Of a DNA stretch of 6,762 nt, positions 1 through 6,679 are shown in pieces. Below the pieces are notes generated by a model. It worked only from the letters and a program-made list of their open reading frames with translations, was not told the DNA's origin and did not search any database. Each line of letters starts with the position of its first letter. Within the stretch, counting starts at the first letter, position 1. The DNA comes from Clostridiales bacterium. GTDB taxonomy: Bacteria; Bacillota; Clostridia; Oscillospirales; Oscillospiraceae. The stretch lies in contig JAHZEE010000003.1 in the NCBI GenBank assembly GCA_019421975.1, positions 1 through 6,762 on the forward strand, written 5' to 3'. Made by a program: the position numbers and the translations under genes.

Positions 1-1549
<1,549 letters not shown>

Positions 1550-1555
1550 AGTAAA

Positions 1556-1564
1556 TCCTCCTTT
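1556..1564 (-). promoter_or_regulatory. Ribosome binding site of glmS
   Basis: On the minus strand AAAGGAGGA is a near-perfect anti-Shine-Dalgarno match, with GGAGG 7 nt before the glmS ATG. It confirms the start at 1549. Confidence 0.9.
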
Positions 1565-1583
1565 GGGGGTGAGTTGGGATTGG

Positions 1584-1595
1584 TTCTAATTAGAA
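1584..1595. promoter_or_regulatory. Perfect 12-bp palindrome over the predicted glmS transcription start (candidate operator)
   Basis: TTCTAATTAGAA reads identically on both strands. It begins directly downstream of the glmS -10 box (1596-1601), so it covers the expected transcription start near 1589-1590. A repressor bound here would block initiation. GntR-type regulators control amino-sugar genes in some Gram-positives, but this sequence is not a convincing match to the DasR/NagR consensus I know (core GTCTAGAC). An AT-rich 12-mer palindrome could also be chance. The operator role is inference. Confidence 0.35.
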
Positions 1596-1624
1596 AGTAT
1601 ACCATGCGCGCTCCGGTGAATCAA
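1596..1624 (-). promoter_or_regulatory. Predicted sigma-A-type promoter of glmS, extended -10
   Basis: On the minus strand: -35 TTGATT (1624-1619), a 17-nt spacer, -10 TATACT (1601-1596) with an extended TG one base upstream (TGGTATACT). Predicted start is near 1589-1590, giving a leader of about 40 nt. The promoter lies directly downstream of the dprA terminators; the second T-tract (1630-1626) ends two bases before the -35 box. Confidence 0.8.
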
Positions 1625-1625
1625 T

Positions 1626-1643
1626 AAAAATCCCCAAATGGGG
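1626..1643 (-). terminator. Possible small second terminator after the dprA-like gene
   Basis: On the minus strand CCCC-ATTT-GGGG (1643-1632) is followed by A and five T (1630-1626). A 4-bp stem with tetraloop is short for an efficient terminator. Placed directly after the stronger hairpin at 1646-1681, it may act as a back-up insulating the glmS promoter. Confidence 0.4.
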
Positions 1644-1645
1644 TG

Positions 1646-1681
1646 AAAAAGATACCGCCCGCGCTAGGGCGCAGGCGGTAT
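1646..1681 (-). terminator. Rho-independent terminator of the helicase-dprA unit
   Basis: On the minus strand ATACCGCC-T-GCGC, loop CCTA, GCGC-G-GGCGGTAT form a 13-bp stem with one internal U-G wobble. It is followed by C and five T (1650-1646). The stop codon of the dprA-like frame (TAG, 1666-1664) begins inside the loop, so the last codons of the gene encode the 5' arm of the hairpin. There is no T-tract on the plus side, so it is directional. Confidence 0.85.
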
Positions 1682-2153
1682 GGCGCGGTGGCCGGGAAAG
1701 GCGCCGCACAGGCTGTGCAGCCGGGACAGAAGGACCGGCGTGGCGCCGCGCAGCACGAGCTGGCGCGCCCCCTCGGAGCCGTCGGCATGGACAAAGACCG
1801 GCGACCAGCCGTGGGAGAGGTTCTCCACCGTGCCGCGGAAGGTGCCGCCGCTGCCCGCCGCACTCTGGGCCACGAAGGTGCGCAGCCCCATGGCGTGGAT
1901 CAGCCGGTTGCGGCTGATGGCCCGCTGGGCGGAAAAGGGCAGGTCAAATCCCGTCTCGCTGCACACCAGCAGCCCGGCGGGCAGCGGCTGTGCGGCATGC
2001 TGCAAGAGCCCCTCGGCGATGAAGGAGATCACGGTGCCGCCGGCAGAGAGACAGGCGTCCTGGGCGGTACTGTCGGCGCCCACCGCGCCGCCGGAGACGA
2101 GGGTCACGCCCTCCTGGGCAGCCAGCTGGCCCACCCGGGCGGCAAAGTGGCGG

Positions 2154-2195
2154 CCGGGCGGCAGCCGCGCTGGCGCAGCAGCGCCCGCGGCCCGG
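2154..2195. repeat. Long GC-rich imperfect hairpin at the dprA frameshift site
   Basis: Outer arms CCGGGC (2154-2159) and GCCCGG (2190-2195) and inner arms GCGCTG (2167-2172) and CAGCGC (2179-2184) can pair around the loop GCGCAG (2173-2178). CCGCG (2165-2169) and CGCGG (2186-2190) offer an alternative pairing. Such structures favour deletion by replication slippage and also cause sequencing drop-outs. Confidence 0.7.
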
Positions 2196-2543
2196 CGCAG
2201 AACAGCACGGGCGGGCACAGATCCCCCAGCACCTGCAGCATGCGGACCGGATAGTCGGGCGACCACTGGGTGACTGGAAAAATGCCGGATTGGGCTGCGC
2301 GCTGCAGGTACCGGTCGAGCTGGGTCTCCCGGCTCAGCAGGCGCACGATGTTCTCCGCCGCATCCCGGCTGTAGCCAAGGCGCACCAGATCTGCCGGTTC
2401 CACCGGCTTTTCCGGGTCGCTGCTGCCGATGCCGGTCTCCCGGACCTTTTTGCGCAGCGTGCGGTATTGGGCAAAGCTCAGCGGCCGGATTTGCGCGTCG
2501 CCCAAATTGCTGCACAGCAGAAGCAGGCCGCGTTCTAGCTGGT

Positions 2544-2547
2544 TCAT
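2544..2547 (-). other. ATGA stop/start overlap between helicase and dprA-like gene
   Basis: On the minus strand the sequence ATGA supplies the dprA-like ATG (2547-2545) and the helicase TGA (2546-2544). No AGGAGG-like site precedes the ATG within the usual distance; only CCGGA appears, further upstream. Re-initiation by the terminating ribosome is therefore the likely way the second gene is translated. Confidence 0.85.
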
Positions 2548-3728
2548 CGGTATTTTTTCCGGATGACCGGCTGCCGGACCGCCTCCTGGACCAGCTGGCC
2601 GTCCGCGTCAAATTTCATGGGCTGAATGGCGAAGTGGGAGTACTTGGCGATCTCGTCCAGCTTGGCCTTGTCCGCGAAATTGCCGAGGATGGACCAGGCC
2701 ACGCCCTTGCGCTTGGCCCGGCCGGTGCGGCCGATACGGTGGATATAGTACTCATTTTCGTCGGGGATATCATAGTTGATGACGCAGTCCACATCGTCCA
2801 CATCGATCCCGCGGGAGGCCACATCGGTGGCGACGAGCACCGTCAGCTTGCCGTCGCGGAACGACTGCATGACCTTCTCCCGCTTGGCCTGGAGAATGTC
2901 ACCGTGGATACAGTCGCAGTCGATGCCGGCTTTGACCAAATCGTCGCTGAGCCGCTGGCACATGTGCTTGGTGTTGCAGAAGATGATGACCCGCTCCCAG
3001 CCGCAGGTCCGCATGAGCTGCAGCGCAATCAGCTCCTTCTCCAGCGGGGAGACCTGGATGGAGTACTGGGCGATGTCGGGCTTGTTCTCCTCGTCGGCCC
3101 GCACGGTGATCTCCACCTCGTCGCGCTGGTACATCCACGAGACGGTCATGACCTCCTGGGAGATGGTGGCGGAAAACAGGCCCATGGTCTTTTTGTGCTT
3201 GAGCTTGTCGAGGATGTGGGTCACATCCTTGAAAAAGCCCATATCGAGCATCCGGTCGGCCTCGTCGAGCACCACGGTGTGGACCTTGTCCAGACGCAGG
3301 GTGTGGCGGTTGTAGTGGTCCATGAGCCGGCCGGGCGTGGCCACCACAATCTGCGGCTTTTTCTGGAGCTGGCGGATCTGGCCCTCAATTTTGGCGCCGC
3401 CGTAGACCACTGCCACACGGATTCCGGTCTGGAAGGTGAGCAGCGAGCGCAGCTCGTCGCAGATCTGGATGGCAAGCTCCCGGGTGGGGGCCAGGATCAG
3501 CCCCTGCAGTGCGTCGGAGGCCGGGTCGATGTGCTCCAGCATGGGGATTCCGAAGGCAAAGGTCTTGCCGGTGCCGGTGGGGGCCTTGGCGATCACATCC
3601 CGCCACTGGAGCATGGGCGGGATGGCCTCTGCCTGCACCTGGGTGGGGTAACGGTAGCCCTTCTGCTCCAGCGCCTTTAAAATGGGCGCGGAGAGTCCGA
3701 GCGCAGCAAATGTTGGGGTTTCATTCAT
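2544..3728 (-). CDS. DEAD-box ATP-dependent RNA helicase, compact form
   Basis: ATP-driven unwinding or remodelling of RNA duplexes, e.g. in ribosome assembly, RNA decay or cold adaptation; cytosolic. All family motifs are present (numbering from the chosen start): Q-motif region FAALGLSAPILKAL with Q30, motif I APTGTGKT (49-56), Ia PTRELA (81-86), GG (110-111), Ib TPGR (131-134), II DEAD (155-158), III SAT (186-188), IV IIFCNT (248-253), V ATDVASRGIDV (300-310), VI HRIGRTGR (330-337). Both RecA-like domains are complete in 394 residues. The protein ends soon after (RQPVIRKKYR) with no long basic tail or DbpA-type RNA-binding domain, so it is a core-only helicase. An ATG at 3776 is in frame, but it has no ribosome binding site and lies only about 14 nt from the predicted transcription start. 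The ATG at 3728 starts right before the Q-motif and has AGGA about 10 nt upstream. The TGA stop overlaps the dprA ATG. Subfamily (CshA/RhlE-like) not resolved. Confidence 0.95.
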   Translation of the reverse strand: MNETPTFAALGLSAPILKALEQKGYRYPTQVQAEAIPPMLQWRDVIAKAPTGTGKTFAFGIPMLEHIDPASDALQGLILAPTRELAIQICDELRSLLTFQTGIRVAVVYGGAKIEGQIRQLQKKPQIVVATPGRLMDHYNRHTLRLDKVHTVVLDEADRMLDMGFFKDVTHILDKLKHKKTMGLFSATISQEVMTVSWMYQRDEVEITVRADEENKPDIAQYSIQVSPLEKELIALQLMRTCGWERVIIFCNTKHMCQRLSDDLVKAGIDCDCIHGDILQAKREKVMQSFRDGKLTVLVATDVASRGIDVDDVDCVINYDIPDENEYYIHRIGRTGRAKRKGVAWSILGNFADKAKLDEIAKYSHFAIQPMKFDADGQLVQEAVRQPVIRKKYR

Positions 3729-3796
3729 GTTCGTTCGTTCCTGTCTAAATAAAGTAGGATGATCCTGAAAAGGCATAATCCCGAATTCTGATACAT

Positions 3797-3825
3797 ACTA
3801 TATCAAATTCCGCCGCCGCTTGCAA
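3797..3825 (-). promoter_or_regulatory. Predicted sigma-A-type promoter of the helicase-dprA unit, extended -10
   Basis: On the minus strand: -35 TTGCAA (3825-3820), a 17-nt spacer, -10 TATAGT (3802-3797) with extended TG (TGATATAGT). The expected start near 3790 gives a leader of about 60 nt to the ATG at 3728. The leader contains AGGAT-C-ATCCT (about 3756-3766), a short inverted repeat of unknown relevance. Its architecture matches the glmS promoter (17-nt spacer, TGn before -10). Confidence 0.75.
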
Positions 3826-3875
3826 CTGAGAGGCCGCCGGACCGGGGAGATTCTGCAATTTTCTGTGGCGGAACC

Positions 3876-3894
3876 TACACAAATGGTGTATAGT
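3876..3894 (+). promoter_or_regulatory. Probable -10 region of the plus-strand folate operon with overlapping inverted repeat
   Basis: TATAGT (3889-3894) is a good -10 box about 36 nt before the ATG at 3930, but no convincing -35 hexamer lies 16-18 nt upstream. TACAC (3876-3880) and GTGTA (3886-3890) form an inverted repeat with a 5-nt centre that overlaps the -10. A weak -35 with a repeat over the -10 would fit a regulated promoter, but both signals are short. The rest of the divergent spacer (3729-3929) holds the helicase promoter and no gene. Confidence 0.45.
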
Positions 3895-3929
3895 AAATAA
3901 GAAAAACAATGTCTAAGGAGGAATTGGGT

Positions 3930-4433
3930 ATGCAGCAGCAGAAGCTAGAGATGCTCACAGGAGAGGTGTTTGAGCGGATTGCAAAGCAGTGGATGCTGAT
4001 TACGGCGGGCCCTGTGGAGCACTGCAACACCATGACGGCGTCCTGGGGCGGACTTGGAATTTTGTGGGGCAAACCGGTCTCCACCATCTACATCCGGCCC
4101 CAGCGGTACACCCGGGAATTTGTGGAGCGGGAGGACTACTACACCCTGTCCTTTCTGCCGGAGGCATACCGGCCGCAGCTCAACTACTGCGGCAGCCGCT
4201 CCGGCCGGGAGGGCGACAAGTTTGAAGCGTGCGGCCTCACCAAGGCGGCTGCGGACTGCGGTGCGGCCTATGTGGCGGAGGCGGAGCTGGTGCTCGTCTG
4301 CCGCAAGCTCTACTGGCAGGACCTGGAGCCGAGCCATTTTCTGACGCCGGAGATCGCGGAGAAATGCTATCCGCAGAAGGACTATCACCGCCTCTACATC
4401 GGAGAGATTGAACAGGCACTTACGAGAGATTAA
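3930..4433 (+). CDS. Flavin reductase-like flavoprotein (FMN-binding split barrel)
   Basis: A small flavoprotein of the flavin reductase / flavoredoxin type, expected to bind FMN and move electrons; cytosolic. In 167 residues it shows the flavin-contact segment NTMTASWGGLGILWGKP (33-49), IYIRPQRYTREF (53-64), and YCGSRSGREGDKF (86-98), which are hallmarks of the family. The length is typical of short single-domain members. An ATG at 3909 is in frame, but AAGGAGG (3915-3921) lies downstream of it and sits 8 nt before the ATG at 3930, so 3930 is the start. It is first gene of the operon; its TAA stop (4431-4433) overlaps the A-tract leading into the thyA ribosome binding site, 12 nt before thyA. 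The electron donor, acceptor and physiological role are not readable from sequence. A link to thymidylate or folate metabolism rests only on position. Confidence 0.88.
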   Translation: MQQQKLEMLTGEVFERIAKQWMLITAGPVEHCNTMTASWGGLGILWGKPVSTIYIRPQRYTREFVEREDYYTLSFLPEAYRPQLNYCGSRSGREGDKFEACGLTKAAADCGAAYVAEAELVLVCRKLYWQDLEPSHFLTPEIAEKCYPQKDYHRLYIGEIEQALTRD

Positions 4434-4439
4434 AGGAGG
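4434..4439 (+). promoter_or_regulatory. Ribosome binding site of thyA
   Basis: AGGAGG ends 6 nt before the thyA ATG and begins immediately after the upstream TAA stop codon, so the two genes are packed end to end. Confidence 0.9.
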
Positions 4440-4445
4440 AACGCC

Positions 4446-5276
4446 ATGAGCTTGGCAGACGAGATTTTTGTGGCCAACTGCCGTGAGATTTTAGAGCACG
4501 GGGTCTGGGACACCGACCAGCAGGTCCGGCCGCGGTGGGACGACGGCACGCCGGCCCACACGGTCAAGAAATTTGGAATTGTGAACCGCTATCCACTGCA
4601 TGAGGCGTTTCCGATTCTCACCATCCGCCGGACCTACTACAAGACGGCCATTGACGAGCTGCTGTGGATTTGGCAGAAAAAGTCCAACAATATCCACGAC
4701 CTCAACGGCCACATCTGGGACAGCTGGGCCGACGAGCGCGGCTCCATCGGAAAGGCCTACGGCTACCAGCTCGGCGTCAAGCACCAATATCCGGAGGGAT
4801 CGTTTGACCAGGTGGACCGGGTGCTCTATGATCTGAAGCACAACCCGGCCTCCCGCCGGATTTTGACGAGCCTGTATAACTTTGAGGATCTGCACGAGAT
4901 GCACCTGTATCCGTGCGCCTACTCCATGACCTTCAATGTCTCCGGCCGGACGCTGAACGCCATTTTGAACCAGCGCTCCCAGGATATGCTGGCGGCCAAC
5001 AACTGGAATGTGGTGCAGTATGCGGTGCTGGTACACATGATGGCCCAGGTCTCCGGCCTGGAGGTGGGGGAGCTGGTCCATGTGATTGCAGATGCGCACA
5101 TCTACGACCGCCATGTGCCCATCATTGAGAAAATGCTGGATCAGAAGCAGTCCCCGGCGCCCAGATTCTGGATCGATCCCACCATTGAGGACTTCTACCA
5201 GTTTACCCGGGACAGCTTCCGACTGGAGGACTACCAGTATGCACCGTTTGAAGACAAGATCCCGGTGGCAATCTGA
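4446..5276 (+). CDS. thyA: Thymidylate synthase (ThyA type)
   Basis: Methylates dUMP to dTMP using 5,10-methylene-tetrahydrofolate and releases dihydrofolate; cytosolic homodimer. The 276 residues cover the whole family fold: ELLWIWQKKSNNI (71-83), IWDSWADERGSIGKAYGYQL (90-109), SRRI (136-139, dimer-partner phosphate arginines R137/R138), catalytic Cys157 in LYPCAYS, QRSQDM (176-181), N188 for the pyrimidine, HIYD (218-221) and the conserved C-terminal PVAI that closes the active site. The residue after the catalytic Cys is Ala where E. coli has His; I understand this occurs in other Gram-positive ThyA and the His is not essential. The start is set by AGGAGG 6 nt upstream. It is followed 9 nt later by folA, which recycles its dihydrofolate product. 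Intact and confidently identified; unrelated to flavin-dependent ThyX. Confidence 0.98.
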   Translation: MSLADEIFVANCREILEHGVWDTDQQVRPRWDDGTPAHTVKKFGIVNRYPLHEAFPILTIRRTYYKTAIDELLWIWQKKSNNIHDLNGHIWDSWADERGSIGKAYGYQLGVKHQYPEGSFDQVDRVLYDLKHNPASRRILTSLYNFEDLHEMHLYPCAYSMTFNVSGRTLNAILNQRSQDMLAANNWNVVQYAVLVHMMAQVSGLEVGELVHVIADAHIYDRHVPIIEKMLDQKQSPAPRFWIDPTIEDFYQFTRDSFRLEDYQYAPFEDKIPVAI

Positions 5277-5280
5277 GGTG
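5275..5280 (+). promoter_or_regulatory. Ribosome binding site of folA, overlapping the thyA stop
   Basis: GAGGTG shares bases with the thyA TGA (5274-5276) and lies 5 nt before GTG at 5286. It decides the non-ATG start and suggests coupled translation of the two enzymes of one cycle. Confidence 0.65.
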
Positions 5281-5285
5281 CGGCC

Positions 5286-5792
5286 GTGGAGTGTATTGTA
5301 AATGTGGCCCCGGACTGGGGCATTGGACGCCAGGGCGCGCTGCTGGTCTCCATCTCCGCCGATCTCAGGCGCTTCCGGCAGCTGACGCTGGGCAAGAGCG
5401 TCATTCTGGGGCACAGGACCCTGCAGACCTTCCCGGGCGGCCGGCCCCTCAAAGGCCGCCGGAACCTCATCTTGTCCCGGGATCCCGGCCTTCGGGTGGA
5501 GGGCGCGGAGGTGGTGAACTCCCTTCCGGCGCTCTTTCAGGCGATCCGCGGGACTGCCGACGCACAGCTCTGCGTCATCGGCGGGGCGGCTGTCTATGCA
5601 CTGCTGCTGCCATACTGCCGGACAGCTCAGGTGACGAAAAGTTATGTTAACCTGAGCGCGGACGCCTTCTTCCCGGATTTGGACGCAGATCCTGACTGGA
5701 TTTTGGAGGAAGAGGGGGAGATGCAGGAGGCCGACGGCGTCCAATTCCAATATCTGAAATATGTAAACCAAAATCCGAAGCAGTGGAGATGA
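5286..5792 (+). CDS. folA: Dihydrofolate reductase, GTG start
   Basis: Reduces dihydrofolate to tetrahydrofolate with NADPH, regenerating the cofactor used by ThyA. In 168 residues: NVAPDWGIGRQGALL (6-20, Met20-type loop region), acidic catalytic D26 in ISADLRRF, LGHRT (41-45, cofactor binding), GRPLKGRRN (52-60) with the substrate Arg, VIGGAAVY (97-104, glycine pair for NADPH), VTKSYVNLSADAFFP (116-130). The Trp at E. coli position 22 aligns with Val21, as in other clostridial DHFRs I recall; low trimethoprim sensitivity is possible but cannot be read off. The start is GTG at 5286, five nt after GAGGTG (5275-5280), which overlaps the thyA TGA stop. No ATG lies suitably near, and the conserved N-terminal strand (ECIVNVAPDWGIG) begins right at this GTG. 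The C-terminus ends 27 nt before the next gene. Confidence 0.96.
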   Translation: MECIVNVAPDWGIGRQGALLVSISADLRRFRQLTLGKSVILGHRTLQTFPGGRPLKGRRNLILSRDPGLRVEGAEVVNSLPALFQAIRGTADAQLCVIGGAAVYALLLPYCRTAQVTKSYVNLSADAFFPDLDADPDWILEEEGEMQEADGVQFQYLKYVNQNPKQWR

Positions 5793-5819
5793 GCGGCGCA
5801 GGAGAGGGGGAAAAACCGG

Positions 5820-6614
5820 ATGAGACTGACGGTTCTGGTGGAGAACACAGCGGGAAGTGCGGCGCTGCAGTGTGTGCATGGCCTGAGCTTTTATCTGGAG
5901 GCGGCCGGCAAACGGATCCTCTTTGACATGGGTCCCGGCGCGCAGTTTGCACAGAATGCCCAGGCCCTGGGCGTGGCGCTGGATGCGGTGGATTTTGCGG
6001 TCCTCTCCCACGGCCACTACGACCACGGAGGCGGCCTGGATGTATTTTTGCGCCGCAATGATCATGCGCCGGTCTACCTGCGTCCCGGCGCCTTTGCCCC
6101 CCACACGGACCGGGCGGGACACGACATCGGCCTCAGGCCCGCGCTGCAAAAGAGCCCCCGGCTGAAGGTTACCGACGCATCCTGTGAGATCGCGCCGGGC
6201 GTACGCCTGTTTTCCCAGGTGCAGGGCCGCAAATTTTGGTCGCCTCTCAACGCGGAACTGCTGGAGGGCGGTGTGCCGGATCCATTCTCCCACGAGCAGA
6301 GTCTGCTGGTGGAGGAGGACGGAAGGCTGGTTTTGATTGCGGGCTGCGCCCACTGCGGCATGGTGAATATCCTGGAGCGGGCCGCTGAAATTGCGGGACG
6401 GCTGCCGGATGTGGCCGTCGGGGGAATGCATCTGGCGGTGGGGACTGCGGCGCCGGACGACTTTGTGCGCGCCCTTGCGCGGCAGCTCAAGAGCTACCCC
6501 TGCAAGTTCTACACCTGCCACTGCACCGGCGCGCGCCCCTTTGCGCTGCTCAAAGAAGCGCTGGGCGAACAGCTGGCGGCTCTGACGGGCGGGGACAAGG
6601 TGACGCTGTCATAA
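5820..6614 (+). CDS. Metallo-beta-lactamase-fold metal-dependent hydrolase, COG1237 / MJ0301-like
   Basis: Metallo-hydrolase fold with a likely dinuclear metal centre; exact substrate unknown. In 264 residues: N-terminal strand LTVLVENTAGS (3-13), HGLSFYLEA (20-28), LFDMG (34-38), metal motif SHGHYDHGG (63-71; H64, H66, D68, H69), FSHEQSLLVE (156-165), GCAHCGM (175-181; H178), GGMHLAVG (201-208) and TCHCTG (232-237; H234). The ordered GCAHCG / GGxHL / CHCTG pattern is that of the COG1237 group. That group includes archaeal MJ0301, assigned to synthesis of a dihydropterin-ribofuranosyl-aminobenzene phosphate in methanopterin biosynthesis. Methanopterin is not expected in this bacterium, so the name should not be transferred. 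Position behind thyA-folA hints at a pterin or folate substrate (inference). An AGGAGAGGGGG stretch (5800-5810) ends 9 nt before the ATG. It is the last gene of the operon, with a terminator 7 nt after the stop. Cytosolic; no signal peptide seen. Confidence 0.88.
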   Translation: MRLTVLVENTAGSAALQCVHGLSFYLEAAGKRILFDMGPGAQFAQNAQALGVALDAVDFAVLSHGHYDHGGGLDVFLRRNDHAPVYLRPGAFAPHTDRAGHDIGLRPALQKSPRLKVTDASCEIAPGVRLFSQVQGRKFWSPLNAELLEGGVPDPFSHEQSLLVEEDGRLVLIAGCAHCGMVNILERAAEIAGRLPDVAVGGMHLAVGTAAPDDFVRALARQLKSYPCKFYTCHCTGARPFALLKEALGEQLAALTGGDKVTLS

Positions 6615-6620
6615 CAACGG

Positions 6621-6664
6621 AAAAGGCGGCGGGGCGTACCCAAAGTACGCCCCGCCGCCTTTTT
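6621..6664. terminator. Strong bidirectional terminator between the folate operon and the SLH gene
   Basis: GGCGGCGGGGCGTAC (6625-6639) and its exact complement (6645-6659) form a 15-bp GC-rich stem with a 5-nt loop. They are flanked by four A on the left and five T on the right, extending pairing to 19 bp. It gives a U-tract in both directions, serving the MBL gene on plus and the SLH gene on minus, which converge here. Confidence 0.95.
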
Positions 6665-6679
6665 GTTTGAGGGTAAAAA

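Larger units (their letters stand above)
1664..2547 (-). pseudogene. DprA-like DNA-processing protein, interrupted by a frameshift
   Basis: DprA-family proteins bind single-stranded DNA and load RecA during natural transformation. The gene reads as two frames. From ATG at 2547 the first frame gives an N-terminal helical domain (MNQLERGLLLL...) and the linker with DYPVRMLQ and PPVLFCAG, but continues out of phase to a stop at 2104. The DprA Rossmann-like core resumes in another frame from about 2155 (GRHFAARVGQLA, VSGGAVGADSTAQ, ISRNRLIHA, HGWSPVFVHADG) and stops at 1664. Between 'ALL' (about 2176) and 'GRHF' only a remnant of the usual hydrophobic strand plus GSR motif is left (RGCR). This suggests a deletion of 3n+1 bases, perhaps about 20-25, rather than a simple one-base slip. 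The span of 884 nt is one base short of a whole number of codons, consistent with that. It overlaps the helicase stop by 4 nt and has no good ribosome binding site of its own, so translation is probably coupled. Cause unresolved: real decay or an assembly error at a GC hairpin. Confidence 0.82.

Noticed and set aside
1652..1681. The GC hairpin near the dprA end as a small RNA or riboswitch
   Set aside because: It is fully explained as a terminator with a U-tract and is too small for a riboswitch aptamer.
2104..2200. Programmed ribosomal frameshift as an explanation for the split dprA-like gene
   Set aside because: No slippery heptamer is evident, and residues of the conserved strand and GSR motif seem missing, which a programmed shift would not cause. 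Kept only as an alternative to test.
2634..3680. 348-codon plus-strand open frame opposite the helicase
   Set aside because: Same antisense effect: G/V/D/H-rich composition, no ribosome binding site pattern and no motifs, while the helicase motifs on the minus strand are complete.
3729..3776. Helicase start at ATG 3776 giving 16 more residues
   Set aside because: No ribosome binding site precedes it and it lies about 14 nt from the predicted transcription start; the Q-motif begins right after the ATG at 3728.
3909..3929. Flavoprotein start at ATG 3909
   Set aside because: The strong AAGGAGG at 3915-3921 is downstream of it and correctly spaced for the ATG at 3930.
4491..6521. Very long open frame (676 codons) on the minus strand opposite thyA, folA and the MBL gene
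   Set aside because: It is antisense to three clearly recognisable proteins, shows no domain motifs, and long antisense frames are expected in GC-rich codon-biased DNA.
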